A stretch of 64,000 nucleotides of DNA, from the NCBI GenBank assembly GCA_023388435.1, contig JAEWGG010000002.1:14215-78214 (forward strand), read 5' to 3'. The stretch comes from Bacillota bacterium (GTDB taxonomy: Bacteria; Bacillota; Clostridia; Saccharofermentanales; Fastidiosipilaceae). Below, one piece after another: positions 27,522 through 36,485 of the stretch; position 1 is the stretch's first letter, and each line of letters opens with the position of its first letter. The position numbers and the translations under genes were made by a program. The notes beneath the pieces were generated by a model. That model worked only from the letters and a program-made list of their open reading frames with translations. It had not been told where the DNA came from and made no database searches.

Positions 27522-28004
27522 CTAAAGTTTCTTGAGATATGCACTCCCCTGTTCCAGGCCGGGGAAATTCTGCTGGCGCAGGGCCTCGTAGAGCACAATG
27601 GCCACGGAATTCGAAAGATTCAAGGAGCGCTGGCCGGGGGCCATGGGGATGCGGATACAACGCTCAGGATGGGCCAGGAGCATGGATTCAGGCAGGCCAC
27701 GGGTCTCCGCACCGAAGACGAGGAGGCTGTTCGGATGGTAGGCCACCTCTGTGTAGCAGCGCGGGGCCTTGCTGCTGGCGTAGTAAATCGGTCCTTGGTG
27801 CTGACGAAAGCAGTCCTCAGCCTGGTCCCAGAGCTGGAGCTGGAGCTGGAACCAGTAATCCAGTCCCGCCCGTTTGAGATACTTATCCTCCAAGGAAAAA
27901 CCCAGGTGCCCACAGAGGTGCAGGGGGCTGTTCGTGACGACACAGGTACGGGCGATGTTGCCCGTATTGGCGGGAATCTCAGGTTCGACAAGACAAATCT
28001 GCAC
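27522..28004 (-). CDS. trmL: tRNA (cytidine(34)-2'-O)-methyltransferase
   Basis: The 160-residue SPOUT methyltransferase carries EPEIPANTGNIARTC, LVFGAETRGLPESML and PMAPGQRSLNLSNSVAIVLYEALRQ, which form the trefoil-knot SAM site of TrmL. It methylates the wobble base of tRNA-Leu. Its GTG start has GAGGAGG seven bases ahead, and it begins 12 bases past the whiA stop, so it is the last gene of the operon. Note the window also holds a tRNA-Leu gene (anticodon GAG), but no direct link is implied. Confidence 0.93.
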   Translation of the reverse strand: MQICLVEPEIPANTGNIARTCVVTNSPLHLCGHLGFSLEDKYLKRAGLDYWFQLQLQLWDQAEDCFRQHQGPIYYASSKAPRCYTEVAYHPNSLLVFGAETRGLPESMLLAHPERCIRIPMAPGQRSLNLSNSVAIVLYEALRQQNFPGLEQGSAYLKKL

Positions 28005-28016
28005 GCTTGGCCCTCC

Positions 28017-29117
28017 TCATTTTTTCTGCTGACCTGTGTGGCCAGAGTCCTTGCGCCTTCTGGATCTGGAGGCCGGGGCCCCGCGCTCGGACAAGCTGCC
28101 CAGCGCCTCCAGTGCCCGCTGCTCGACCTGGCGCAGACGGTGGAAGATCCCCGATTTCGAGACCGGCGGGCTGGACTGGGCGGCGAGCTCCGTCAGGGAG
28201 AGGCCAGGATAGTCCAGCCGCAGCTGGGCCGCGGCCTTGAGCTGATCGTCCAGGTCCTGATAGCTGGGCTGGGCCTGGTAGCGCCGGAGGAGCTCGCAGA
28301 GCCGGGCCGAGGACTGGGCAGTACGCCGGGCGTTGGCGCTGTCGCAGTTGACAATGCGATTGATGGTATTCTTGACTTCCTTCTCCACCCTCCGCTCCTC
28401 AAAAGCGAGGTACGCCAGGGAAGTGGACATCTGGGCCAGGAGCTGTGAGATGCGCTCGGCCTCCTTAAAGTAGAGCATGACCGAACCGTAGCAGCTGATC
28501 TCAGAAGCCCGCAGTTCCAGACGCTCGAGAAGCCGTAGCAGATAGTTGGCGAAGGCCTGGCGCTTGAGCCCGAACTGGGCGTGGTAGCTGCGCTGCGGAT
28601 TGCTGACAGAACCGACAGCAAGGAAAATAAAGCGCAGCTGGAGGCGCAGGCCGGACAGTGAGAGCTCGTCCACCGCCGTCCCAAATCCCTCCGCCTTAGG
28701 CAGAGCGAAGTTTAGTTCGCTGCGAAAGAGCCCCAGCAAACGTTCGAGGGCGGGCCCGGAATCCAGCTGCAGGCGGCTGTAGCTGCGGTAGGTCCGGGTC
28801 TCTACCTCCAGACCAAAGTGCGACTTCAGCCCCTGGCAAAAATACAGCATGACCTCATCCTGGGCCAGCTGACAGACAAACTTACGGCGGCTCAGCTGGG
28901 CCCCGGCCAGCAGTGCCAGAAGGTGGCCACGGCCGAAGTCGGCCAGGCGCTCCTGGTCCCCTCCCTGCCGAGCCTCCCCCTCTTCCGCCTGGAGCTGGGC
29001 CAAAAGCTCCCTCTTGACTTGGGAAGAAAAGGATCCTCCCGAGAACTCGGACCAGCCTCGTCCCTCTTCTCCAGGCTCCAGTCCTGGGACCTTAGCGGCC
29101 TCCTTTTGCTCCTCCAC
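28017..29117 (-). CDS. whiA: DNA-binding protein WhiA
   Basis: The 366-residue protein has an N-terminal LAGLIDADG-like domain (FSSQVKRELL start of the core; LRCYGS-like EISCYGSVMLYFKEAERISQLL) and a C-terminal helix-turn-helix (PGLSLTELAAQSSPPVSKSGIFHRLRQVE). It is conserved in Gram-positive bacteria and affects division and chromosome segregation. The open frame starts upstream inside yvcK, but the GTG at 29117 has GGGAG eight bases ahead and begins just after the yvcK stop; this is preferred. The charged N-terminal 35 residues before the FSSQVKR motif are longer than usual. Confidence 0.92.
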   Translation of the reverse strand: MEEQKEAAKVPGLEPGEEGRGWSEFSGGSFSSQVKRELLAQLQAEEGEARQGGDQERLADFGRGHLLALLAGAQLSRRKFVCQLAQDEVMLYFCQGLKSHFGLEVETRTYRSYSRLQLDSGPALERLLGLFRSELNFALPKAEGFGTAVDELSLSGLRLQLRFIFLAVGSVSNPQRSYHAQFGLKRQAFANYLLRLLERLELRASEISCYGSVMLYFKEAERISQLLAQMSTSLAYLAFEERRVEKEVKNTINRIVNCDSANARRTAQSSARLCELLRRYQAQPSYQDLDDQLKAAAQLRLDYPGLSLTELAAQSSPPVSKSGIFHRLRQVEQRALEALGSLSERGAPASRSRRRKDSGHTGQQKK

Positions 29118-29130
29118 GCCTCGCGCTCCC

Positions 29131-30210
29131 TTACACTTCATCCTCATCGGGACGATACACGCGGGTGGCGGCCTGCTCCAGCTTATGCTCCACGGAATCC
29201 AGGGCCAGACGCAGGATCTGCTGGGCGAGAATATCGGCGTCATGGCGGATACGCTCATCGCGCACGGCCACCAGCGGGCTGGTCAAGAGGCGCACGCCCA
29301 TGTCGGCCAGGGCGGCGGCGTCATAGCTGATCAATTCCGACTGGGTCTGCTGGTACTTCTCCTGAAGTTTGTCGCTGATAGGGGCTGAATTCGCGATGCA
29401 AAAATCCAGCCAGGTCTGCCCCTCCACCTCGCCCGCATGCTCGAGGATGGCCCGGACATGGTCCTGACAGCTATATCCGGCCGTTTCCGCTGGCTGGGTC
29501 ATGATGTTGCAGACGTAGACGCAGGGGGCCTGGGTCTCTTTCAACGCCTGGACGATGGCTGGGAAGAGCAGGTTAGGGATCACGCTCGTGTACAGGCTGC
29601 CTGGGCCGAGGACGACGAGGTCGGCGTCGCGAATGGCTTCTACAGCCTCCATCAGAGGCTCGGCATCCGCAGGCTCCATATAGATGCGGCGGATCGGATT
29701 CGTGGGGTCCACAGGGCGCTCTCCAATATTGGATTCCCCGTGGATCTGCCCGCCATCAGCAAGTTCGGCAGAAATGTTTAAATCCGTCAGAGATACGGGC
29801 AAGACACGGCCATTCACGGCCAGAACCGAGCTGAAATTACGGATGGCATCGTAGAAATTACCCGAGATGGCAGTCAGGGCCGTGAGGAAGAGGTTGCCAA
29901 AATTCTGGCCCTGCAGCTGACCTTCAGTGAAACGGAAGTTAATCAGCTCCTCCATGACCCGCTCCGTATCGGCCAGGGCCAGGATGCAGTTGCGGATGTC
30001 GCCGGGGGGCAAGACGCCGTAGTCCTGGCGCAGCAGACCCGATGAGCCGCCATCATCCGCCACCGTCACGATGGCGGTAATATTTTCACTGTAGCGCTTG
30101 AGCCCGCGGAGCATGGTCGAGAGGCCTGTTCCACCACCGATGACCACCAATTCCGGCCCCTCGTCTGGTTCGCGCAGGAGATGTTTGAGTTCTTTCTGAT
30201 AATTTTTCAT
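29131..30210 (-). CDS. yvcK: YvcK family protein (gluconeogenesis factor)
   Basis: The 359-residue protein from the start at 30210 has the UPF0052/CofD-like opening VVIGGGTGLSTMLRGLK, then VTVADDGGSSGLLRQDYG, PPGDIRNCILALA, and a central GPGSLYTSVIPNLL. In Bacillus, YvcK binds UDP-sugars, supports growth on gluconeogenic carbon sources, and influences cell-wall enzyme placement. It overlaps the murB stop (ATGA), with TTGGAG six bases before its start. Neighbours murB and hprK match its wall and carbon roles. Confidence 0.95.
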   Translation of the reverse strand: MKNYQKELKHLLREPDEGPELVVIGGGTGLSTMLRGLKRYSENITAIVTVADDGGSSGLLRQDYGVLPPGDIRNCILALADTERVMEELINFRFTEGQLQGQNFGNLFLTALTAISGNFYDAIRNFSSVLAVNGRVLPVSLTDLNISAELADGGQIHGESNIGERPVDPTNPIRRIYMEPADAEPLMEAVEAIRDADLVVLGPGSLYTSVIPNLLFPAIVQALKETQAPCVYVCNIMTQPAETAGYSCQDHVRAILEHAGEVEGQTWLDFCIANSAPISDKLQEKYQQTQSELISYDAAALADMGVRLLTSPLVAVRDERIRHDADILAQQILRLALDSVEHKLEQAATRVYRPDEDEV

Positions 30211-31238
30211 AGGATACTCCAATCTAAGCTGCTACCGTCCTCCTCCAGGACGCGGATCTCGGGTTCCAGCTCCACGCCGTGAAACGCTCTCACCACACGG
30301 CGAATGTGACAGACGAGTTCCACAATATCTCTGGCCGTGGCCCCACCGCGGTTGACGATGAAACCCGCATGCTTCTCTGAGACCTGAGCACCGCCAATTT
30401 GCAGACCCTGGAGGCCCGCGTCGACGATGAGTTTGCCCGCGAAGTAGCCGACGGGACGCTTGAAGACGCTGCCTGCGCTGGGCAGTTCCAGGGGCTGACT
30501 CCGCTGCCGGCGCTCCTGCAAATCGGCGATATGCGCCTCCAGCTGGGCCTGGTCCTGGGTCTCGTGGAGGAGAAAAAAGGCCCGACGGATGTAGAGTGGA
30601 CGGTGGCGATAACAGCTGTCTCGATAGGCGAAGGAAAAGTCTGGAGCCCAGGTCCGCTGGGGATGGCCCAGGGCGTCTGTGGCCTCAACCAGCAGGCAGA
30701 CGTCCTGCATACAGCCCTCATAGGCTCCGGCATTCATGTAGATGGCGCCGCCCACCGAGCCGGGTATGCCACAGGCGAAGGCCAGGCCCTCCAGTCCCTC
30801 CGCCGCAACGACCGAACTCAAGGCCCCCAAGTCCAGGCCAGCTGGGGCCTCTACGAGGCGCAGCGTTCCGGCCTTGGCCCTGCTCCAGGCCAGGACGCTG
30901 GCGGGGGCTGTGTCCAGGAAGGCCGCCGTCTCCTGACGACTATAGATGCGGCAGGCCCCCTCAGTCCGGGGGCTCTCAAGTTGGATGACGAGTCCGCGAT
31001 AACCTGCATCGGAAAATACGACGTTGCTGCCCCGGCCCAGGACTAAGAAGGGCTGCTCCAGTTCATGGCAGAGGGCCAATACAGGCCCCAGGTCTTCGGT
31101 GGAAGGCAGGGGGAGATAATAGTCGGCAGGGCCGCCCACAGCCATGCTACAGTGCTCCGCCAGGACTTCGGCCCGACGCAGCAGGGCCGCCAGCTCTGGA
31201 GCGGATTCCTGCAGCCGGCGCTCAAAGCTCGTAGCCAT
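30207..31238 (-). CDS. murB: UDP-N-acetylenolpyruvoylglucosamine reductase
   Basis: The 343-residue flavoenzyme reduces UDP-GlcNAc-enolpyruvate to UDP-MurNAc. It shows VLGRGSNVVFSDAGYRGLVIQL, GIPGSVGGAIYMNAGAYEG, LPSAGSVFKRP (catalytic Ser) and HAGFIVNRGGATARDI. Size (about 40 residues above many MurBs) reflects inserts around 100-150. The long upstream frame is a shadow of hprK; the ATG at 31238 is 4 bases past the hprK stop. ATGA overlap links it to yvcK. Confidence 0.96.
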   Translation of the reverse strand: MATSFERRLQESAPELAALLRRAEVLAEHCSMAVGGPADYYLPLPSTEDLGPVLALCHELEQPFLVLGRGSNVVFSDAGYRGLVIQLESPRTEGACRIYSRQETAAFLDTAPASVLAWSRAKAGTLRLVEAPAGLDLGALSSVVAAEGLEGLAFACGIPGSVGGAIYMNAGAYEGCMQDVCLLVEATDALGHPQRTWAPDFSFAYRDSCYRHRPLYIRRAFFLLHETQDQAQLEAHIADLQERRQRSQPLELPSAGSVFKRPVGYFAGKLIVDAGLQGLQIGGAQVSEKHAGFIVNRGGATARDIVELVCHIRRVVRAFHGVELEPEIRVLEEDGSSLDWSIL

Positions 31239-31242
31239 GGCC

Positions 31243-32175
31243 TCAAACCCCACTGATGCCGCTGTTCTTGCCGAAGAGCCGCTCCACCAGGGCCGAGGCC
31301 GCATTGTAGCCCAACTGGCGCTGACGGTAGTTCGCTGCCGCCACCTCTGCGATGATGGCCAGGTTACGGCCGGGGCGCACAGGGATGGTCGTCGAGGGAA
31401 TCTTGATACCCAGGATCTCTGTATACTCCTGGGCGATGCCCATGCGCTCGTAGACTTTTTTATCGTCCCAAAGCTCGAGGTTAATAATGAAATTGATCGT
31501 CTCCTGCATTTTGATGGAGGAGACGCCATAGAGCTCCTTGACGTCCATGATGCCCAGACCGCGGATCTCAATCAGGTGACGGATGATCTCCGGGGCCTTG
31601 CCCAGGAGGGTGGTATCCGAGACGCGGCGAACCTCCACGAGGTCGTCAGCGATGAGACGGTGGCCACGCTTGACAATTTCCATGGCCGTCTCCGACTTAC
31701 CTACACCGCTTTCTCCGAGCATGAGTATGCCCTCGCCGTAAATCTCCACCAGCACACCGTGCAGTGTGGTCTGCGGGGCCAGTTCCACATTCAGGTACTT
31801 AATCAGGGAGGACATGAAGGACGAGGTGGTCTCCCCAGTGCGCAGGAGGGGAATCTGAAAGTCCTTCGAAGCCTGGATCATTTCGGGAAAGACCTCGTGG
31901 TGGCGCGTCAGAATCAGACAGGGTATGCCCCGGGAAAGCAGGGCGTGGATGCGCCGGTAGCGCTCCTCCGAATCCAGGCGTTCCAGGAAAGCCATCTCCA
32001 TGTTGCCCAGTAGCTGGATGCGGTCCGGGCCAAAGTGCTCAAAATAACCAGCCAGCTGCAGGCCTGGGCGGGTGACATCAGCCACCGAGATCACGATTTG
32101 CTCCGTGTTGCCGTAGTCGGTCAGTTCCTCCAGTTCGAAGGTGTCCTGTATGCTCTTCAGAGTGACGGCGGACAT
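31243..32175 (-). CDS. hprK: HPr kinase/phosphorylase
   Basis: The 310-residue sensor kinase phosphorylates Ser46 of HPr and removes the phosphate, the key switch for carbon catabolite repression in Gram-positive bacteria. Walker A GESGVGKSETAM is at about 153-164, and the HprK motif EIRGLGIMDVKELYGV follows near 205. Length is normal. The start has GAGGAGGTAGAGGC in front. It heads an operon hprK-murB-yvcK-whiA-trmL, and an extended -10 promoter lies upstream. Confidence 0.97.
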   Translation of the reverse strand: MSAVTLKSIQDTFELEELTDYGNTEQIVISVADVTRPGLQLAGYFEHFGPDRIQLLGNMEMAFLERLDSEERYRRIHALLSRGIPCLILTRHHEVFPEMIQASKDFQIPLLRTGETTSSFMSSLIKYLNVELAPQTTLHGVLVEIYGEGILMLGESGVGKSETAMEIVKRGHRLIADDLVEVRRVSDTTLLGKAPEIIRHLIEIRGLGIMDVKELYGVSSIKMQETINFIINLELWDDKKVYERMGIAQEYTEILGIKIPSTTIPVRPGRNLAIIAEVAAANYRQRQLGYNAASALVERLFGKNSGISGV

Positions 32176-32249
32176 GCCTCTACCTCCTCTATTCAGCTCC
32201 GGCCACCAGGGCCGTCCACCGCTCCCCCCGAGCGGTCATCGTTGGCGAA

Positions 32250-32258
32250 ATTGTAGCA
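32250..32258 (-). promoter_or_regulatory. Extended -10 promoter of the hprK operon
   Basis: Minus-strand TGCTACAAT; TACAAT lies at 32250-32255. Same nine bases as the VOC gene promoter. -35 is weak. Confidence 0.5.
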
Positions 32259-32337
32259 CAAGTCCCTGAAACAGACCGAAATCCGCCTGGATCCACCACG
32301 CCAGTTGCGGCTCAGCCAAGACTCTTCCACACAGGAT

Positions 32338-34533
32338 CTAGGCCTGCTGCAGGGCCTCGAGGAGCGCCTTAGTGATGGCCTGCATATAGAGCTCGCAGCC
32401 ATAGCCCGAGGGGTGGATCTCATCCTCACCCAGGGCCTCAGAATAACGTCTGGCGAGCCTGTTCCAATCGACGAGGTAGACCCCCTTATGAGACTCAGCG
32501 TAGCTGCGGAGCACCTGGTTATTCTCTGACTCCTGATCGGGCCAGGGCAGGGCCACGGTACAAAGTAACAGTGGGATCTTCTGCTTCTGAAGATCCTGGT
32601 AAATCGGATCGATCTCCTCCGCCCGCACGCTGCCATTGGTTCCGAGGAGCAGAATCAGGGCGTCGCCCAGCTCCCCTCGGGACTTCAGGGCCTCATAGTG
32701 TTCCCTGGCCTCATGCATCTGGCGCGAACTTTTCGTATCGAAAGTCATATTGGGGAAATAATACGCATTATGGTAGGTCAAAAAGACGCCGAGAGAGTCG
32801 CCTATCACCGTCACCTTACGCTCACGGATCTTTTCGTAGGCGCGCAGATCCAGCTTAAGTTCGGGATCCTCCTTGCCGTACTTCAGCATCTTCAGCTCGT
32901 AGTTCTGTTCCATCTCTGTCAGCTGCGGATTGACTTCCTCCGGACCGAGACCAGAGCTGTCCTCAGACTGCTTCTGCGTTTCGGTGGCGCCAGCCTTCCC
33001 CTGCTGGGCCTCATGGGCCAGGGCGGCCTTTTGCTCCGCGGCCTCACGGATGCTTCGGGATTGGGCGCTGACCTGCTTCTGGGCCTCATCCTGGGCCTCA
33101 TACTGCTGAATCTTGGCCTTGATTTCATCCAGGGCCGCCTGTTGCTCCTTACCGAAGAGACTGTACGGCAGGCAGAGCAGGAGGACTGCCGCCAAGGCTG
33201 CCACTGGCCCCGCGATCTGACGCCGCTGCAGTTTACTGCGACGTAACAATTCCTTAGAGCTCTGGGGGATGAGCACGGCGAGGACACAGACAATCAGGCT
33301 CAGGCCGAGGCAGAGCAGGGCGAAGACCACCGTGTTGATGCCCCGGCGGGCGTAGGCCTTTTCGAGCAGGGCCCTGATGGGGTAGTGCCAGAGATAAAAA
33401 ATGTAGGCGTAGCTGCTGATAAAGCGCAGGCTGTCAATGCGGCGCGGAAGCCTGCCACGGCAGTCCAGAATCAGGGCCAGGAAGATGTTCACCCCAAGGG
33501 CCAGAGTAAAGAGGTGAAAGCCCCAGGTGAAGGCCCCACGCAGATTTTTGCCGAGGCAGGGCAGGACGATGAGCAGAAGCCCCGAGAGGGCAAAGGCTGC
33601 GAACTGCCACTGGTCCAGCTGCTGGTCCCGGGAGCGGCCGTTGGGTGACTTGGCCAGTTCTGGCTTAGATCCCACAGCCGCGGACTGCCCCATTGCCCTG
33701 GCACGGCGCAGGCGGTACTCCAGGGGGGTGAGACAAGTCGCCAGAAAGAGGCCCAGAAGAAAGGGGCCCAGGCGCTGGAAGCTGTTAAAGTAAGCAGTCT
33801 CCAGGCCGCGGGGCAGGACGAGGGCCAGGCCAAGATAAGTCCCTGACAGCAGATAGAGCACATAGAGCAGTGTGCGGAAATGCCGGGGGCTCAGACGCTG
33901 GTAGAGCGGGATGAAGACGAAGAAAATAAGGATGTAGTACTGCCACTCCATGGACAGGGCCCAGAGGTGGGTGAAGGGTTTGACGAAGCCCGCCCCCTCA
34001 AAGTAGGACCCGCCTGCGAAGAGCTGCTGCCAGTTGTTTAAGCCGAAGATGGCTGAGCGCAAAGCCCAGCCCTGGCGAGCCATATAGCCCGGATAGAAGG
34101 CCAGCATCAGTACCGTCACCACCAGGAGCATCAGCAGCATGGGGCCCCAGAGCTTGCGACTGTGCCGCCAGAACTCGCGGCTGGCCCAGCGTGGAGACCG
34201 GCCGAGTTCCTGCCAATTGTAGTGGCGCTGTTCCTCGTAGCCCAGAAACTCCGCCTCCGCCATACGTCCCCAGAGATAGTTACGGAAGATGAGGTAGGAA
34301 GACAGGGCGAAAAAGGTCAGCACGCCAAAGTAGCCCGAGGGCTGCCAGGCTGTCGTCTGGTGAAAGAGGGAGACCTGAATGAGGGCCAGGGCCCGCAGCA
34401 GGTCCAGATGCGCCAAGCGCGGGGGGCGCAGGGCCTTTTTGCGGCGTTCGGCATAAGTCCGTACGCGGCTCGTTGTTTGGCGCTGATCTCGTGTTTGGCG
34501 GCGCTCATAGTCGCGCCAGCTACTAAAAGCCAT
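32338..34533 (-). CDS. O-acyltransferase (acyltransferase 3) fused to SGNH domain
   Basis: The 731-residue protein has a cytoplasmic N-tail (1-36), an acyltransferase-3 domain of about 10-11 membrane segments (37-440; LDLLRALALIQVSLFHQ carries the conserved His), and an extracellular SGNH-hydrolase-like domain (about 560-731: VTVIGDSLGVFL, LILLLGTNGS, DEIHPSGYGCEL giving the Ser, Gly/Asn and Asp-His elements). A charged linker (465-555) joins them. This is the OatA/WecH-like layout that moves acetyl groups to wall glycans or surface polymers. Being last in the polysaccharide operon, its target may be that polymer or peptidoglycan. Confidence 0.88.
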   Translation of the reverse strand: MAFSSWRDYERRQTRDQRQTTSRVRTYAERRKKALRPPRLAHLDLLRALALIQVSLFHQTTAWQPSGYFGVLTFFALSSYLIFRNYLWGRMAEAEFLGYEEQRHYNWQELGRSPRWASREFWRHSRKLWGPMLLMLLVVTVLMLAFYPGYMARQGWALRSAIFGLNNWQQLFAGGSYFEGAGFVKPFTHLWALSMEWQYYILIFFVFIPLYQRLSPRHFRTLLYVLYLLSGTYLGLALVLPRGLETAYFNSFQRLGPFLLGLFLATCLTPLEYRLRRARAMGQSAAVGSKPELAKSPNGRSRDQQLDQWQFAAFALSGLLLIVLPCLGKNLRGAFTWGFHLFTLALGVNIFLALILDCRGRLPRRIDSLRFISSYAYIFYLWHYPIRALLEKAYARRGINTVVFALLCLGLSLIVCVLAVLIPQSSKELLRRSKLQRRQIAGPVAALAAVLLLCLPYSLFGKEQQAALDEIKAKIQQYEAQDEAQKQVSAQSRSIREAAEQKAALAHEAQQGKAGATETQKQSEDSSGLGPEEVNPQLTEMEQNYELKMLKYGKEDPELKLDLRAYEKIRERKVTVIGDSLGVFLTYHNAYYFPNMTFDTKSSRQMHEAREHYEALKSRGELGDALILLLGTNGSVRAEEIDPIYQDLQKQKIPLLLCTVALPWPDQESENNQVLRSYAESHKGVYLVDWNRLARRYSEALGEDEIHPSGYGCELYMQAITKALLEALQQA

Positions 34534-34536
34534 AGT

Positions 34537-35523
34537 TCACTCTTCCTCTAATAATTCCAAGCGGCGATCGCTCAGGAGATAGCGATAGCGGCGACCCCGG
34601 CAGGAGAAGCTGCAACCAACAGCTACCGTCCCCTCCCTGATCAGATCCCAGGCTTTCAGGTCCTCAGCAGGAGCCCTGAGCTGAGCGGCCAGGTTGGCCC
34701 AGGTCGGGGGGACTTCCCGACGCAGGAAGTCCGGGTCAAAGGCCAGCAGGTCCTCCACCCGATCAAATTCATGCATACTCTGGGCCGCAAGGCAGCGGGC
34801 ATAGAGCGGGAGCTCGGGGCGGTGGACGGCATAAAGATTTTCCCAGTACCAGTCACGGCGGGCCCTGGCCCGCTTCTGCGGCCCGTAGTATTCCTCCAGA
34901 ATGGCCCCAAAGCGACGGCCGAAGTCCCGATTAAAATACGCGTGGCCCTGGAGATAGTAACCGCACTGGGCCCCGATGTGAACGTCCTGGATCTCCCCTC
35001 GCCCACTCAGCTCCACACACCACTCCTGTGTCTCCGTGGGGCTGTAGACCACGTCGTAAAAAGAGGGGTCCTCCACGGCATTGTCAGGTCCGCCCAGAAG
35101 GAAGGGATTCACTTCACTATACAGGTCATTGACACAGATGTATGCCTCCTCCAACAAATGTCGGGCGTAGTAGAGCGTAGATATATTATTGCACGTGGCG
35201 TAGTCAGGGTTCTCGATACAGCGAAGACTGTAGCGGCGGGCCAGCTCCTGATAACAGTCGGCCTTGTAGCCCAGCAGAAGGTAGATCTCCTCTATCCCCG
35301 CCTCCAGCAGCTGCTGGATCAAGCGTTCCAGGAGCCGCTGCCCGCGCACTGGCGCCAGGGCCTTGGGATAGTCCAGGGAAATGGGCACGAAGCGGGAGGA
35401 GGCCCCCGCCGCCAGAATCAGGGCACGGCGGGCCCGGGGACGGGGACCAGAGGCGGACAGCTGCCTGGGGACCAGTCCCTGCCTTTCCACCAGGCGCTCC
35501 TCGTGATACGTATCCCTCGTCAT
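34537..35523 (-). CDS. LicC-like nucleotidyltransferase
   Basis: The 328-residue protein shows LILAAGASSRF (36-46) with the sugar/phosphocholine nucleotidyltransferase P-loop signature, YPKAL (catalytic Lys), and NNISTLYYARHLLEEAYICVNDLYSEV. In LicC the product is CDP-choline from CTP and phosphocholine. Related enzymes make other CDP- or UDP-activated groups, so choline is a context guess from the adjacent licA- and licD-like genes. It is about 100 residues longer than pneumococcal LicC; the extra C-terminal part has a strand-rich end (CSFSCRGRRYRYLLSDRRLELL). It lies 3 bases after licA-like. Confidence 0.75.
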   Translation of the reverse strand: MTRDTYHEERLVERQGLVPRQLSASGPRPRARRALILAAGASSRFVPISLDYPKALAPVRGQRLLERLIQQLLEAGIEEIYLLLGYKADCYQELARRYSLRCIENPDYATCNNISTLYYARHLLEEAYICVNDLYSEVNPFLLGGPDNAVEDPSFYDVVYSPTETQEWCVELSGRGEIQDVHIGAQCGYYLQGHAYFNRDFGRRFGAILEEYYGPQKRARARRDWYWENLYAVHRPELPLYARCLAAQSMHEFDRVEDLLAFDPDFLRREVPPTWANLAAQLRAPAEDLKAWDLIREGTVAVGCSFSCRGRRYRYLLSDRRLELLEEE

Positions 35524-35526
35524 AAT

Positions 35527-36435
35527 TCAGTTTTCCTCCAGATCGGACTTGAGCAGGGGCAGATATTCCTGGGCATAGGCGTACTGCCCGTCCTGATAAG
35601 AAGCGAAGCGCTGACCGAGCTGGGCCTTGTACTGGCACCAGAATGTCCACAAGAAGCCTCCCAGGGCCATGTAGGCATAGAGTTTGCGCCGACGCTGCGG
35701 GGGGCAGAGGCTCTCGGGACGGGCCGCGAAGCAGAGGTCGATAAAGTGGTCCGCCTCTTCCCTGCTGTAGTTCGCATAGATGATAAACATGGCAAAATCC
35801 AGGTCCGGATCCTGCATGGCCGCATACTCCCAGTCAATCAGCAAGAGACCCTCTGGCGTGAACATCCAGTTGATGTCCACGGCGTCCAGGTGGCAGAGCT
35901 GCTGCTCCTCAGCCACCCGTAACGTCCAGCGGTAGGCCTTTTTTATCTGCTCCAGGATTTCCGGCAGATCGGGATAGCCCGGGTAGACGCCCTGACAGAG
36001 ATGCATGTATTTATGGATCTGGGTCCAGAGGTCGAAGTGGTGGGGCACGGTCAGGCGACGGCGATGGAAATTATACAGCCCCTGGGCCACCGCCCGGAGA
36101 TCCTCCTCCCGCCGGGGATCCGCCAGGCGCACCTGCTCATAAAAATGGCTCAATTTATAACCCTTGCGCGGGTTGATGTACAGGGGTTCGTCACAGATGC
36201 CCAGCCCCTTGATGCGGCGGTAGACCTCGGCCTCCTGGTCGCGGTCAATCAGCGCCTGGGCCCCATGTCCTGGAATACGCGCCATAAAAGCTCCGCGGTC
36301 CGTGCGCAGGCAATAAGAGCGATTGGTCATACCCATACTGTTCGGGATGATCTCCTGAATCTCAGGAGCCCCCGCTCCGAAGGCCTCGTGGAGGATTTCC
36401 TCCAGGCTGGCCCGCGTCTCCAGATCCACACACAT
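35527..36435 (-). CDS. LicA-like choline/ethanolamine kinase
   Basis: The 302-residue aminoglycoside-phosphotransferase-fold kinase has GMTNRSYCLRTDRGAFMARIPG (nucleotide Lys/Arg region), Brenner-type CHLDAVDINWM (about 180; catalytic Asp) and LLIDWEYA (about 200; Mg-binding Asp). The pattern matches LicA/ChoK-type kinases. The substrate is probably choline, with CDP-activation by the downstream gene. Alternatives are ethanolamine or a sugar alcohol. Start has AGGAG nine bases upstream. The licB choline permease of other lic loci is not seen. Confidence 0.75.
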   Translation of the reverse strand: MCVDLETRASLEEILHEAFGAGAPEIQEIIPNSMGMTNRSYCLRTDRGAFMARIPGHGAQALIDRDQEAEVYRRIKGLGICDEPLYINPRKGYKLSHFYEQVRLADPRREEDLRAVAQGLYNFHRRRLTVPHHFDLWTQIHKYMHLCQGVYPGYPDLPEILEQIKKAYRWTLRVAEEQQLCHLDAVDINWMFTPEGLLLIDWEYAAMQDPDLDFAMFIIYANYSREEADHFIDLCFAARPESLCPPQRRRKLYAYMALGGFLWTFWCQYKAQLGQRFASYQDGQYAYAQEYLPLLKSDLEEN

Positions 36436-36485
36436 CTCAAGCAGCTCCTCTCATCCTCACTCGTCCCGACCTGGCGTGTCAGAAC

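Noticed and set aside
30207..31571. Long version of murB starting at 31571
   Set aside because: The first 111 codons lie out of frame over hprK and are Ser/Arg-rich; the real start is 31238.
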